From NCBI GenBank assembly GCA_036346225.1, contig JARFIW010000453.1, forward strand, positions 4,650,001 to 4,714,000: a stretch of 64,000 bases of DNA. Reading direction: 5' to 3'. Position 1 is the stretch's first letter. Each line of letters begins with the position of its first letter. The stretch is from Platerodrilus igneus. Taxonomy: Eukaryota > Arthropoda > Insecta > Coleoptera > Lycidae. Positions 1 to 11,800 of the stretch are shown piece after piece. The notes below the pieces were generated by a model. That model ran no database searches and had not been told where the DNA came from. It saw only the letters and a list, made by a program, of their open reading frames with translations. Both the position numbers and the translations under genes were made by a program.

Positions 1-220
1 TATATTTATGTGTGTGTGTATGTGTATGAGGATGCGTATGAATGTAAACAATACCTACGTTTAAAACAAAATTTTTGCAAGGTTAACTAATTAGAGTTTA
101 ACGTGAAGTGAATCCAAAGAAGCTGTAATGAATGACTGTCGACAAGTCTAGCAACAAGGGTATTTGAATTTTTAAATGCTTTAACGTAAATTTATACAAA
201 ATACAAAGTACTAATACAGT

Positions 221-955
221 TTATTTCTGACTATATTGGGTGTGCTGCCTAGTATTATATACCTTCTTAATGGTTTCAGCTGTACCTGGATCTTCTGATG
301 CCAATTTTTTTAAATCTAATCGATTATCAATACGGAACGGCTTTCCATCTTTCAGGGATATAAAAACCTTTCCATCTCTTGTCCAAGCGTGTGCACTAGT
401 TGTTTGTTTAACATACTGTAGTAGTTCCAAAGCTTTTTTAGTAAGCGATTCTGTAATCAAGAAGTGCGTACCCTTTAATTGTTTCTTAGCAGTATATATT
501 TTATTTCTATAAAAGTATGATATAAGCTTTACAATAATTGGCCGAGGCCTTTTTCTCGATTTGTCCGGTGCACCAAGTCTGTGACATCTGTCTATATTTT
601 GAATGTCTATTTGAAATTGGGGGATATTCAGTTTATTTTTTACAAAATTGATCACCATTTGAGATGCATCTTCGTTGTCTTCTTCAGGCAAGCCATGTAT
701 TAGTAGACTATTTCTTCTAATGTAGGCTTCTTGGTCATCAATTTTATCTTCCAATTTAACTATGGAATTCTTTATGGCAACAACGCAATTTAAAATGTGC
801 TCCTTAAACATTGAGTATTCATTTTTAAGCATTTCTATGGTAAATTCGCTGGTCAGAAATTTTTTAGCTGACGTAGCCAGTTTTAATTTGTCTTCAAAGT
901 CAGACATAGCAGTTTGAAACTGGGTTTCTAATTTACTCAACGCCTCTATAGACAT
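221..955 (-). CDS. L1-ORF1/FP-domain-like protein, 244 aa, intact
   Basis: The reading frame is uninterrupted from ATG at 955 to TAA at 221. Residues about 5-85 are rich in heptad-like Leu/Ile with many Lys/Glu, typical of a coiled coil. From about residue 80 there is an RNA-binding-like segment starting YIRRNSLLIHGLPEE, followed by a basic stretch (DKSRKRPRPIIVKL) and a C-terminal part (AWTRDGKVFISLKDGKPFRI). This layout of coiled coil, RRM-like and C-terminal domain is that of Transposase_22/L1 ORF1 proteins and of the insect proteins that share the baculovirus FP-type C-terminal domain. Such proteins bind nucleic acid, and in arthropods they are usually transposon-encoded. No reverse transcriptase ORF follows it on the minus strand. 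AATAAA on the minus strand overlaps the stop region. It could be a lone ORF1 copy or a co-opted gene; the sequence does not decide. Confidence 0.6.
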   Translation of the reverse strand: MSIEALSKLETQFQTAMSDFEDKLKLATSAKKFLTSEFTIEMLKNEYSMFKEHILNCVVAIKNSIVKLEDKIDDQEAYIRRNSLLIHGLPEEDNEDASQMVINFVKNKLNIPQFQIDIQNIDRCHRLGAPDKSRKRPRPIIVKLISYFYRNKIYTAKKQLKGTHFLITESLTKKALELLQYVKQTTSAHAWTRDGKVFISLKDGKPFRIDNRLDLKKLASEDPGTAETIKKVYNTRQHTQYSQK

Positions 956-1460
956 AATGTACGTATTGCAATTAATAACGTGACAAGCAAGATATTGTTA
1001 TCGATTGATTGCACCGCGCCGGTCAACTAAACTGTTTTAGTTCTTTTCACTTACAATAATGCTAAACGAATAAAACTTATTTGTTATTTTAATGAAATAC
1101 TACCGTGTTTCTGGAGATACATCTTTAATATTTACACTATTCACTAACATTATACTAGAACGTTTGTTGTATAAATTTCACTAATTATAATTGCCATTTT
1201 CTAGTGTAATTAACGATATGTTGCAGGACTCGTCAAACGAACGTGTTATAGTAACATATCACTTCACTTATCTTCACTTATCAAAGATAATAAACAAGAT
1301 AAAGATATTAGCTTAGTTATTATCGAAGACAATAGATAAGATAACGATAGAATGACTCCGTGTAGCCGTTAAATGGGCATTTTCTCGTACCCTCTAGAAA
1401 GAGAGACCTGTGAAGCAGGTCCGTTTACAATAAACGGCACGAGGGACCGGCAAAGGCATT
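956..1460. other. Upstream region of the FP-domain ORF, no gene recognised
   Basis: No coding sequence is recognised. The stretch 1255-1350 is dense in GATA/TATC words on both strands. It would be the promoter side of the minus-strand ORF if that gene is expressed. Confidence 0.3.
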
Positions 1461-1461
1461 T

Positions 1462-1514
1462 GGGTGCATCCCTGCACCCGGCGTTAATCGATATCGGTGA
1501 TACAATCACCCGAT
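1462..1514. other. Two adjacent inverted repeats (potential hairpins)
   Basis: GGGTGCA at 1462-1468 pairs perfectly with TGCACCC at 1473-1479 around a 4-nt loop. About 12 bp further on, TATCGGTGAT pairs with ATCACCCGATA (one bulged C) around ACA, ending near 1514. The role is unknown; it could be a transposon terminus or a structured RNA. Confidence 0.4.
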
Positions 1515-2944
1515 ACCCACACGATATATATATCGACATATATATACACATCCACTCACACATTCACACACTCATACATACCTTCACTGCCAGAGCCCAT
1601 GTGCTGACAGCGGCACCGCATGACCTCACGAAAGATTCCCAGAGACGGGGTCCAGGTGTCTGTGAAAACCTCCCGCGCAACCACACGGTGACTAATGGAA
1701 ATGAAAAGGCAGAGAAACAGGAACGGTAAAAAGAGGGAGGTGGTTATTTGGAATGCATAAGAAGCACTTCCATGTAGAAGAAAGTAGAGGAAGGGCTCGC
1801 ATTGAGCAAAAGAGACAGAAAAAGGTGGATAGCAAAGCGCTACTCAACCAGCCAATGTAGTCAGTAGCCCGGAGTGAGGGAACATCACTCTTATGTGGCA
1901 GACAGGTGTTCCGGGACAAGAACAGGTACACCGAAAGAAGAATAAGGCATAAACGGAGACAGCGGGATATGAAAAAGTAGAGTTTTTGGACAAGCGTCCG
2001 AGAGAAGGTAGAGAGTTGTCCCTATTGAAACACAGCGCAGTCTGAAGGACCACCTGCGATATTAAACCGACAAGATAAGGTATCATACGTTAACAATTCA
2101 CTAGACTCTTAAGAGAACTAGTACGATCATTTTCCTAACGAGTGCATCCACTACGATAAGAAAAAAAGACAAAAGTTGACACAACAACTTAAAAGTATCA
2201 TTACAGATACATTCACACAAAAACAAACTGTTTTAAGGTAGTTTTTTAAAACGGTAGCACCCTAAACACACAAAAATACCTAATTATAAGCAGTTAAATA
2301 CAGGTACACTGTCCCAATATGCCAAAACAACCGAGAATTTAATAAGATATCAATAAGCGATAGCACCTCACCACAAAGTTCAATAAAAAACAATGAAAAA
2401 AATGTTTATAAGTTATGGTGATTTAGTAGAAAAAGAAAGAATAAATGATATAGTATAATGTGGGCGACTGCAATAATTCAGAAGAAAAACACATGGAATA
2501 GGCAATCCTAGTTTTTTGCAACTGCGAACATGAACTATTTCTTACAATGGCATAGGCTGCGCATGTCCTATGTGAGCCCAAAGAAGGAAAACATCCACTC
2601 TAACATCAGCTAAAACCAATCGTAAAAATTCAATGAGTTATTACAACCAAAGTTACGACAATTACCACACAAAATTAAATGACGTAAGAAAAATACTAAA
2701 ACCCAAATAATATGCAGTAGGAAAAGTTCAAGGGTTAATTAAATGAAACGACAGAGTTATATCGGGGGGTGTAGAGAATAAAGTGATATATAAGTAACGG
2801 TATGATCAAAAAAAAAGTCAACCGAAAAGAAAAAGATAGCTAATTTAAGGTAAGTAAAGTTAAACGTGTAAGAGATTATACACTGTATGAGAGAGGGAAT
2901 AAGTAATTAAAGTTAACTAATTGATGGTGAGAACAATAAAAATA
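1515..2944. other. Unassigned repeat-like sequence
   Basis: 1520-1590 is a mixed (TA)/(CA) simple-sequence stretch. From 1690 to 2090 the sequence is more GC-balanced than its surroundings and may be decayed retroelement DNA, but I recognise no protein motif. 2500-2640 is likewise unassigned. No gene is supported. Confidence 0.3.
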
Positions 2945-3260
2945 TTAGGTAAATCGTAAGGGTTTAATCATATTAAGATACCAGGTATCAGGAATTAAAT
3001 TTGGAATGTTAAGACAGACAACATCACGAGATAAGGCATCAGGTACGATATTTAATTTGCCAGGCCTATGCCTAACATCAAAAGTGAATTGAGAGATACA
3101 CAAGTTCCATCTAGCCAAACGACCTGCGGGTTGTTTTAAGTTATTAAGCCAAGTGAAAGCTAAGAACATTAGGTACATTGTCAAAGAAGTAAACGTGAAA
3201 AGCTTTTAGATGTAAGTAGGGTTGAGCAATTTTAAAAATAATTTTAAGGCATTTAATGAG
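2945..3260 (-). pseudogene. Ty3/gypsy RNase H fragment, decayed
   Basis: On the minus strand a short frame contains WLNNLKQPAGRLARWNL followed by FDVRHRPGKLNIVPDALSRD. This is the end of the Ty3/gypsy RNase H domain (the conserved GRLARW and HRPGK.N.VPDALSR blocks). The part upstream in the element (toward 3260) is out of frame and poorly conserved. No integrase is recognised below 2945 and no RT above 3260, so this is an isolated remnant of a gypsy element different from the one at 10330-15199. Confidence 0.75.
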
Positions 3261-5489
3261 GTTTAAATCGATATGTGAAGAGATAAGAGTAATCGAGACT
3301 CGATTCACTAATAAAATTGTTGAATAACAAAAAAATATTTTATAAAACATATATTTACTGGGATGGGAAGCTCTTATTTGAGTTCCTCCCAAACCAATAA
3401 AGAAAAATTTCAACATCATTCTTAAAAAAAATTATTACAAATTCTAAAACGACAAACTTACCAACCAAATTCTCGTCTAGACTTATAATGCTTAACGACC
3501 GGCCCTTGGGTCTCGTTCTAGACTTACAGAGCTATACGACCAAATCCGACAGTAAATTTCGCTTAATGGATGTTAAAATACGTTGAAATATCGATAACTA
3601 AAAAAAAAATGCAATCAAAATAAAATCATACTCGCTACATGAAAGAAAAATTCCACGATACATGTACAAAAAGTTAGTATTCCAAATTATTGGAATGTTC
3701 TTTCGATATTGCGGGAGTTATCAACAACTATCGTAAATGAGTTTAAATAATAAAACGTTAACGGAAATTTTTTTATTTTAGTATTCAAAAGAGCAGATAT
3801 AAAGAGATGCAATTTATTACAACATTTTGGAAGGTAAAAATATGGTTAGGTAATTTCGTTACTATATATAAAGCAAGAACCTCAATTAAACGCATTTATA
3901 GGTTATACTGTTTAAAACATTTAAGGGAACAACTTTTAAAACTATATCAAAGCAAGATAATATCTAAGAAAAAAAATATATCACGGTTAGGTTACAAAAA
4001 GACACTCCAAATTATAAAAAAGGTATATAATGTGTTATTTAACAAATGCAACAAGATCCCGTTAATCTAGCATTTTCAAAAGATATTCTAAAGGGGCAAT
4101 TCACTACATTAAACGTTTTTTAAACATAAGGTTTCTTTAAAAGTAAGTTCAAATATCATAATCAAACAGGTAAATGACTAAAGCACTTTTTTTTTTAAAG
4201 TGTAAACACACAAGATAATTTATGTATGGTTTTTTTTTAACAGCAAGGGTTATGTTTTAATCTGATATAACGTAGATAGTTTCATAGTAAACCGTGTTTA
4301 AGACATAAAATTATTTAAATGCTTATTTATTTATATGTGTACTCACGTGTAAAAAGTAGGATTAAGCGATTAATCCTTCCTAAAAGTTCATACTTGCATC
4401 TAAAAACAAACTAATCACTCACAATAATATAATTAAAGTTAACAAAAGCACACCATATTTAAATTGGGAAAACATTAAATCAGCCAAACATTTTAAATAC
4501 ACAAGCTTTATATTTTCATGTCAAAATGGCCGCCTACCTTCAGATCACCATAACAACTGATTTTGACATCTAAAGGAATGTGGTATGTTCCAAAACACGA
4601 CATAAAATTGAAGGTTAACAGATATTAAATAATTGATATTTTTTTTAGTGAAAAAGCTATAAATAACATTGAGAATACATTGTATATTTATAAAGGAAGT
4701 ATGTATCATAACCTCACACGTTAAAGCGCCAATTCTTACGATTTAAAACGCGAATTCTTACATTTTAAACGTCGTAAATACAACACCGCAAGCGCGGAAT
4801 AAGCGACGCCACGGGCAGTGGGTAACGCTAACCTTTGTACAGATTTTGGCGCGCCCATCTATCAATGACGTCACCAATGCACAAATTGAACACGCCATTA
4901 TCGGAAAATATAATTTTAAGACAATAGTTTATAACCGCGAACAAATTAAGCAATTTGAGTACTTACATAGAAATCCGACGTCCTGCGGGGTTGAGTTAAA
5001 GTTGGCTCTTGTTGCCCTTTTAAGGCAATTAACGAAGGGTACGCATAACGTACATCCAAATCGCTCGGACGAGATCTCAAGGCTCCAACCAGCTACGGCA
5101 GTCATGGGCTCGTTCATCTAGGGTCGTGGGCTGCTCCAAGGTCGTATCCATATTCCTATATGCAGCGGAACGATAGGAACGGGTTAATCAGGCAAGGACA
5201 GACAAAGATAAGCAAGGGAAATCTACATAATAAAAATAAAGATACGATACCAAGCACGACAACTGCACTCCTCGAAGGTCAAAGGCAAACAACCACGTTA
5301 CCGAGTCTCTTGGAAACACTTCTCCCACCTTTGTTCTTTCACGCGTCGGCGCGAAGTTCCCGCGCGATCTCGCGCAAACCCACTCTGACGTGACGAAGAT
5401 ACGCGCACCGAGTCTTTTGAGTTTATGGCGCGAAACTTCCGCACATCAAAATTAACCTAAAAAATGTTTAAGTGCCAATTTATTGACAC
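3261..5489. other. Intergenic, no recognised gene
   Basis: 3261-4720 is very AT-rich with poly-A and poly-T runs and no recognised domain. 4740-5460 is clearly richer in G+C and CpG (for example cgcgcgatctcgcgc near 5360), with open frames at 4846-5121 and 5160-5393 that match nothing I know. It could be an LTR/leader of an old element or a CpG-rich host regulatory segment. Confidence 0.3.
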
Positions 5490-6350
5490 GTAACAATGCA
5501 AAGGAGGGGAAATTAAATAAAAAACAAGAATACAAATAGGCAACAAGAACTTATAAGAGGTTAAGGATTTCTGCTACTTAGGAAGCCAAATAACACAAGA
5601 TGGAAAAAGCGCAAAACATAAAACAAATATTAGCACAAGGTCGTGCTACATTTAACAAGAAAAAGCAACTACTGTGTTCAAAGACCACAAACATAGAAAC
5701 AAGGAAAAGACTGCTTAAAACATATGTGTGGAGCACAGCACTGTACGGCTGTGAAGCCTGGACAGTAGGAGAAACGGACAAGAAAAAGGTTGGAAGCCTT
5801 TGAAATGTAGTACTACAGACGTATGATAAAGATATCATGTACAGACAAAGTTAAGAACAAAGAGGTACTAAAAATGGTAGGGAAAGAAAGAAATATGTGG
5901 AAAACGGTTAAAAATAGGAGAGATAGGATGATAGGCCACATACTACGGCATGAAGAAATAGTGCGGAATATATTAGAAGCCGAGATAGGAAAAAAGGGAA
6001 GTAGAGGTAGACCTAAGTTAGACTACTGCACACAGATAGTGAAAGATGTAGGCTGTGGGAATTTCAGGAAAATGTGTAGGCTAGCTCAGAATAGAAATCA
6101 ATGGAGGTACGCATCTAACCAGTCCCAATATGGATAAACTAATGACGAAAAAAATAACTGTACTTAAACGTAATGATTATTATAAGCAACTACATGTATT
6201 GGTTGTGCAATATTCTCGAATAAAGTTAATTGTGTGAAAAGATTTACTGGAAAACTACTTATTCGTCAAACGTCCAAATGTATGGAGATCTTGGCAGACG
6301 TAGACTGCTTAACCCCCTTCACATCCACTGAATCTCGAGGAAATATAGCA
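5490..6350 (+). mobile_element. RTE-like non-LTR retrotransposon, 3' tail (copy T1)
   Basis: This is the C-terminal end of an RTE-type reverse transcriptase, 5'-truncated. The conserved blocks lie in several frames: YLGSQITQDGK near 5580 with a frame change just after, then LLKTYVWSTALYGCEAWTVG (5713-5772), then after another frameshift near 5800 MIKISCTDKVKNKEVLKMVG (from 5823). It ends with GRPKLDYCTQIVKDVGC and WRYASNQSQYG, stop at 6135-6137. A 3' untranslated part resembling 36940-37150 continues to about 6350. Frameshifts make it inactive. Confidence 0.8.
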
Positions 6351-6384
6351 TATAATTAGAAAACAATATAAGGAGAACAGAGCT

Positions 6385-6735
6385 GTATATAGGATGTGTG
6401 GGAATTTTAGGGAACTGTGTAGGTTAGCTCAGAATATAAATAACTGGAGATACGTGTTCAACCAGTTTTGATAACGAAAACCTAATGATGAAAAAATAAG
6501 CGCAGATAAATCTGATGATTATTATAAACAACTACAGGTGGCGGTTGTGCAATATCTGCAACTAATGTTGACTGTGCAAAAAGATATATTGGAAAAAATA
6601 TTAAAGCGACAAATGTTTAAGTGCTGGGGTAACTTGGCAGCTACATGCTGCTTACCTCCCTTCATAACCACTGAATGTCAAAGAAATAGTGTATTTAATT
6701 GTAAAACAATAGAAGGGGACCGAACTGCATCTAAC
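6385..6735 (+). mobile_element. RTE-like 3' tail (copy T2)
   Basis: This is a second, shorter copy of the family at 5490-6350. It starts inside the last coding block (the equivalent of NFRELCRLAQN) and continues through the stop and the shared 3' region (gattattataaacaactac). It follows T1 directly in the same orientation. Confidence 0.6.
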
Positions 6736-6749
6736 AAGAAAGAACAGCG

Positions 6750-7024
6750 CCTATGATCAAAGACAACAAACATAGAAACAAGAAGAAAATTGTTGAAAGC
6801 ATAAATAGGGAGCATAGCACAGTATGCCTATGAAATACGGGTAGTAGGAAAAGCAGACAGAAAAACGGTAGCAGCCTTTTGGAATGGTGTGGTTCAGATG
6901 TATGAACCTAGATCAAATGTGATAGATGCGGACTGTGCAAATTTTAGGGAAATCTCAAGGTTAGTTCAGAATAGGAAACAATGAGAGTACGCGTCTAACC
7001 TGTTCCAGGACTGACTAAAGACCT
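6750..7024 (+). mobile_element. RTE-like 3' tail (copy T3)
   Basis: This third copy begins in the equivalent of the TTNIETRKRLLK block of T1 (aagacaacaaacatagaaac at 6759) and keeps the later RLVQNRKQ-like end in decayed form. It is internally deleted relative to T1 and runs into the ATG microsatellite that ends the element. Confidence 0.6.
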
Positions 7025-7070
7025 AATGATGATGATGATGATGATGATGATGATGGTGATGATGTTGATG
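7025..7070 (+). repeat. (ATG)n microsatellite, 3' end of RTE-like copy
   Basis: About 14 near-perfect ATG/GAT triplets. RTE-clade elements characteristically end in short tandem repeats rather than poly(A), and the same ATG tail ends the insertion at 23705-24093. Confidence 0.8.
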
Positions 7071-8272
7071 TTTAATTAACATATTTCTAAAAATCACACC
7101 TTACTCAAGTAAAACCTATCAATTTTTTAACAAAGTTCCAGAACTGAAGACCTAATGATGTTGGTCTATTTCAAGTATTCGGTTGTGACGGACGTATAAA
7201 TAAATAATTTGATACAAAAGTAGTTTTATTATTTATACGATTGAGTTCATATTAATCCCAACATTTTATTTTGGTTTTTTATAGTTTGTATAGAACCTTG
7301 CCTATTTAGCAACAATAAATTTTAAGAGTTTGTACACATGTAAGATTGCTTTGCAAATTGCAAAGGTTTCATGATAGACGAGAAACTATTCACAAAACAT
7401 TATGGTAAACATACGTAAATAAAAATATATTCCAGTATTTTCCTTTATAACGTATAGAAAATTTAACCATTTTTTATAGGACACCTTAATTAGTTTCGCG
7501 GGGGAGAGCGGAGGGGTCGTTTAGTTAGATCCGTCATTGCAGATTCCTATGGTTGGTACACAAATGACCAGGATGGCCCTTACATCTCCTTATGGAGATT
7601 TATATGTAAAAATGGTCGATTTTAGCACCATACGCAGGTAGCCTATCTACTCGTTTATATCAATAGTCAGTATATATTATGTGACGACGCGAATGACGAC
7701 GTCTATTTAGAAATTGTGAGCACTATATTTAAGTATCGTGGAACTGTATATTAATCAACTGCTACATGAAAAAATTCTAATTGATATTTTTCTGAAATCC
7801 AATAAAGGTATATGAAAATTATTAAAATTATATACCAGACGTGGTAAACATCTATGTGTGTGATTATGACGCGTATAATACTTTGAAGCTTGAATCCGCA
7901 AGTGGATAAACAGTCTGAAGAAAACTGATTTACTTACATATCTGCAAACTTTAATGCAGAATTGACTAGATGATTGGTTGCCTGAATAAAGGAAGATCAC
8001 CGTACTATACTCAACAAGTTGTAGCATAGTAGCATTCGATTTTTAGGTACCTTACAGTTCATTGAAGGTCATGGGTCTTTATTCTATTATTACGATCCTG
8101 CGCAACTGCCGTACGTTATTCTGATTATAAACACTACGCTACAGTAGCTTGAGAGCATTTGCGCACTAATTATTTGTTTGTTTAACACGGAGTGGAACTG
8201 TATAAATTATTACGCAAAATCCAAGTGATAACTCACTTTAATAAATCGAGCTGATTGTGAAAGGATACTGAT
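7071..8272. other. Upstream region of CYP6 gene A
   Basis: AT-rich, with no recognised gene. A purine/G-rich patch lies at 7497-7520. The last few hundred bases are presumed 5' flank and promoter of the P450 gene. Confidence 0.4.
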
Positions 8273-8283
8273 GTGCTTCAGTT
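8273..8283 (+). promoter_or_regulatory. Putative initiator-like element of CYP6 gene A
   Basis: GTGCTTCAGTT contains the arthropod initiator core TCAGT and lies 77 bp upstream of the ATG. CYP6 gene B has GTGCTTCAATT 81 bp upstream, and the pseudogene has GTGCTTTAAT 49 bp upstream. Conservation in three paralogs that are otherwise diverged upstream suggests a start site or a shared control element. No convincing TATA box sits at the usual 30-bp spacing. Confidence 0.4.
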
Positions 8284-8349
8284 CAAAACTACAAATAGTG
8301 CATGCATCTTAATATTATAGTAAAGTTCCGCTTAAATTAATTTGAGAAC

Positions 8350-9966
8350 ATGTTTATTACTCTAGCGTTTGATTTTATAATATTTCTAGCAACGATCTGT
8401 ATATGTTTGTTTACGTATTTTAAATGGAAGTACTCATACTGGCGTAACAAAAATGTACCATATATCGAACCTATTATTCCTTTTGGAACTGCAGGAAATC
8501 CTTTTACTAGGAAACAAAACCTTGCAATTATAATTGCGAATCATTATAAGTACCTAAAATCACAAGGACATAAATGGGGCGGGTTGTATATTGTTGCAAG
8601 ACCTTCTTTGCTAGCCGTAGATTTGGAACTAGTCAAAAACGTCATGTCGAAGGACTTTCAATACTTCACAGACCGTGGAACTTACTACAACGAAAAGACA
8701 GATCCCCTTAGTGCCAATTTGTTCAATTTGGAAGGACCAAGATGGCGACACCTGCGTGCAAAGTTAACCCCAACGTTTACATCTGGAAAAATTAAAACAA
8801 TGTTTTCTACATTGATAGCTTGTAGCGCACCTATGTCAACCTCAGTATACGAACTTGCAAACAAAAAAGAGCCAGTAGACATTAAAGACGTCCTAGCACG
8901 TTTTACTACGGATGCAATAGGTTCATGTGCGTTTGGTTTAGAATGTAACAGCTTTAAGGAGCCTGAAGATGATTTTCGAAAATATGGAAAAATGATCTTT
9001 TCTTTCGGCTCGAAAATTCAGATTATTAAAACACTTTTGATTTTCGCAAACCCAAAACTTGCAAAATATTTAGGCTTAGCCATAGTTCGTCCGGAACCAA
9101 AAGAATTCTTTCTAGAAGTTGTAAAGAAAACTGTAGAATATAGAAAAAGCAATAGTATAGTACGAAATGACTTCATACAGCTTCTCATGAACTTGAAAAG
9201 TGAAGATCGTAGTGGAGAAGGTTTAACAATAGAAGAAATAGCAGCTCAAGCTTTTGTTTTCTGGTTTGCTGGTTTTGAAACGTCTTCGACAACAATGACA
9301 TTCTGTCTTTATGAACTTGCTATTAACCAAGAAATACAAAATAAGATTAGAGAAGAAATCAATACAGTTCTCAGAAAATATGGTGAGCTATCGTATGATG
9401 CCGTGGGAGAAATGAAATATCTGGGTCAAGTGATCGATGGTAAAGTTTTTAACCGGTGCTATTCTACACCTTTAAAATTTTATTACAGAAACGCTAAGAA
9501 AATACCCTCCCGGACCGCTGCTGCCTAGAATATGCGTTCAAGATTATCGATTACCAGACACAGATATTGTTTTAGATAAGGGAACACGACTTACACTTCC
9601 AATTTATGGAATTCATCATGATCCCGAGTATTTTCCAAATCCAGAAAAGTTTGATCCTGACAGGTTTAGCGATGACAACAGGGCAAATATTCGTCCATTT
9701 ACTTACATGCCATTCGGAGAAGGGCCTCGAATTTGTATTGGTTATTTTTAGAATAACATGTATTTATGATATTACTAATACTTGTTGTTTTAGGCCTTAG
9801 ATTTGGCTTACTGCAGACCAAAGTCGGTTTAGCTACTTTGCTACAAAACTTTAAATTTCTATTGAATAAGAAGACAAGCTTCCCGTTGGAATACGATCGG
9901 TATAATTTTATTTTAACGGTTGTTGGCGGTGTATGGTTGGATATCGAGAAAATTCCAAAAACATAG
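8350..9966 (+). CDS. Cytochrome P450, CYP6 family (gene A), 3 exons, 504 aa
   Basis: Microsomal heme-thiolate monooxygenase; CYP6 enzymes typically oxidise plant toxins and insecticides with electrons from P450 reductase at the ER membrane. The exons are 8350-9439, 9489-9740 and 9794-9966. The introns are 49 and 53 bp, both GT-AG and both phase 1. The exons add up to 1515 nt, an exact reading frame ending in TAG. Landmarks: N-terminal hydrophobic anchor (residues about 3-22) followed by KWKYSYWR and the Pro-rich hinge PYIEPIIPFG; I-helix oxygen-binding motif AGFETS at 307-312; ExxR (ETLR) at 364-367, created across intron 1; FDPDRF; heme loop FGEGPRICIG at 439-448 with Cys446 as ligand. The length is normal for the family. 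It belongs to the cluster with 61766-63375. Subfamily is not assigned. Confidence 0.95.
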
Positions 9967-10329
9967 GCCTAGTTATTTTACACGTATATTATTGTGTTTA
10001 TGTCACAATGTACCCATAACTCAGTTTTGTTAAATGTACATTGTTTTTATCGTCAGATACAGGTATTTAATTAATATGTTTAAAATGTAGGTAGTTGTTC
10101 AATCAAAGTTTTACAGTATTTTCTAGAAAGTATTTTTGTATACATTATTTGATTAGGTTATTAGAAATATGTACAGATAGTTTGATATGTAAGTTATTTG
10201 TGGTTAATCTGATTATTACAAATACCAATAAGAATTGCAATCACAAAACCAAGACAATAGTGCCGTTGATATGCTGAGTCAGACGGTTAAAATGTCAAAA
10301 CCGCGAATTCTTAGGCATTTTGTAATCTC
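9967..10329 (+). other. 3' flank of CYP6 gene A
   Basis: AT-rich sequence after the stop codon, presumably the 3' UTR. I see no perfect AATAAA. The truncated end of the minus-strand gypsy element begins near 10330, so that insertion lies immediately downstream of the gene. Confidence 0.4.
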
Positions 10330-10359
10330 AATCACCGTTTTATTGAACCATACTAATGG

Positions 10360-11557
10360 ATGTGTTACGTACACTTTTGGTCCACAGAATACCTAGCGAT
10401 ATTCACCCCTTTCATTTTCAAGCTCAAAAATATTGCCATTGGCGAAAATTTTTCTTATTTGATAGAGCCCTTCATACGGAAATAATAATTTTGCACAAAT
10501 GTTCCTACTCCAGTTCGAAACTCAACCTTTTATCGATATCTAAATCCCCAATTTGAAAATTTTTTTGTTTAAGAAAACGTCTGCATCGTTTTTCGACCTC
10601 CCTACGTTGTCTAGTCTCTGCCCAAGCTCTTGCCTGTTCTAGTAAACTCTCAATGTCTTCTACCTAATTCTGATCTCGCCAGGGTCTTGCTGGTACCACC
10701 CCTTTCATTAGCGTCACTGGACAAACCTTCGGCACTGAACTCGGCACATAATTTAAATAATTTTCTATTCGTGGTAAATTTTAAACCCAACTATTATGCT
10801 GTCCCTCAACCGATATTCTCAAGTACTTTATAACTTCACTAATGTAACGTTCACAGGGATTTGCTTGTGGATGTCGTATACTACAGAACCCAACCTGTAT
10901 ACCTTCCCCCTTAATTTATCAATCACCCTTTTATTATTAAAATAAGTGGCGATGTCCATCAATATCTTTTTCATCACTCCTCTCTGTTCTTTGTACTTTC
11001 TTATGCTCGTCAAAACATGTCTCGTGTTGCAGTTTCTGCCAGGGTATAATTTTACGTACTTCGAAAAAATCTCCACCATCACCAAAATGTTTGTGTCCGT
11101 TATGTCCTGGTATCAAGTTACTTACATAGTCGACTGCTACTATGTCCAGTGGTCTTTCTGTATTAATTGCCATGGGAATGTTTTGTAACGTCATGTTCTT
11201 GTCCTTTCCTAATCAGCATGTCCCACAACTATTTACGCAGTCTTTTACCAAGAAAATGTCATTTTTAATGTAAAAAGCCTCCCTAAATAATAAAAAAGTT
11301 TTTCTAATCCCAATGTGTCCGTATGTCCTGTGAATTTCGACTATCATCTTTAACGTCATCTCCTTAGATAATACTAATAAGTCTTCGTCCCCAAGTCGTT
11401 TTACCAAAAAGTTATTCATCAGATTAAAACCCCTATATTCCGCCCCATTTTGCTCGTCCAATTTAGTCCGAATGGTCATAATGTCATCGTGTTGTTGCAA
11501 GTGAATAAATTTCTGGTTTGTCCATCTACCTTTGTCTCTAAATGTCTGTAATGCCAC
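10360..11557 (-). pseudogene. Gypsy integrase, broken
   Basis: At 11557-11213 the frame shows the integrase zinc-binding pattern (HRTYGHIGIRKT ... CVNSCGTC, i.e. H-x4-H ... C-x2-C). From 11194 the core begins (RPLDIVAVDYVSNLIPGHNG, first catalytic Asp in AVDYV), but the frame shifts near 11090; the next frame (11085-10828) carries MVEIFSKYVKLYP and CDIHKQIPVNVT-like sequence where N-P-x-E-R is normally seen. Below 10600 a third frame resembles the C-terminal EGLYQIRKI block. The protein would splice element DNA into the genome if intact; here it is disrupted. Confidence 0.75.
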
Positions 11558-11584
11558 TAAAAACCCCTTTTTTCTTTACCCCCA

Positions 11585-11800
11585 GTCATGTTGTCCTTTC
11601 TACTAAAAAAGTCTGCAGTCACGTTATCTTTCCCTGGCTTGTGCTTAATGTCGAAGTTATATTCTTGTAGTGTTAACGCCCACCTATATAAACGGCTATT
11701 CAAAAACTCTTTTTCCTTTTAAAATGAAATCACAGAATTGTCAGTTTTCACCGAATACACAATTGCAAGCATCTCCTTCTCTGCAAAATTATGAAGAGTT
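11585..11800 (-). pseudogene. Gypsy RNase H, C-terminal part
   Basis: The minus strand reads FAEKEMLAIVYSVK and, after frame changes, WALTLQEYNFDIKHKPGKDN followed by VTADFFSRK. These are the C-terminal RNase H blocks of Ty3/gypsy. The domain joins directly to unrelated sequence on its upstream side instead of to the RT thumb. Confidence 0.75.

Noticed and set aside
1373..1729. 118-aa plus-strand frame as a gene
   Set aside because: Its composition follows TA/CA simple repeats and hairpins (runs of Ile/His/Tyr); no domain or paralog is seen.
4846..5121. Open frame in the CpG-richer block as a host gene
   Set aside because: It is open on both strands, as expected of GC-richer sequence, and has no recognisable family or splice context.
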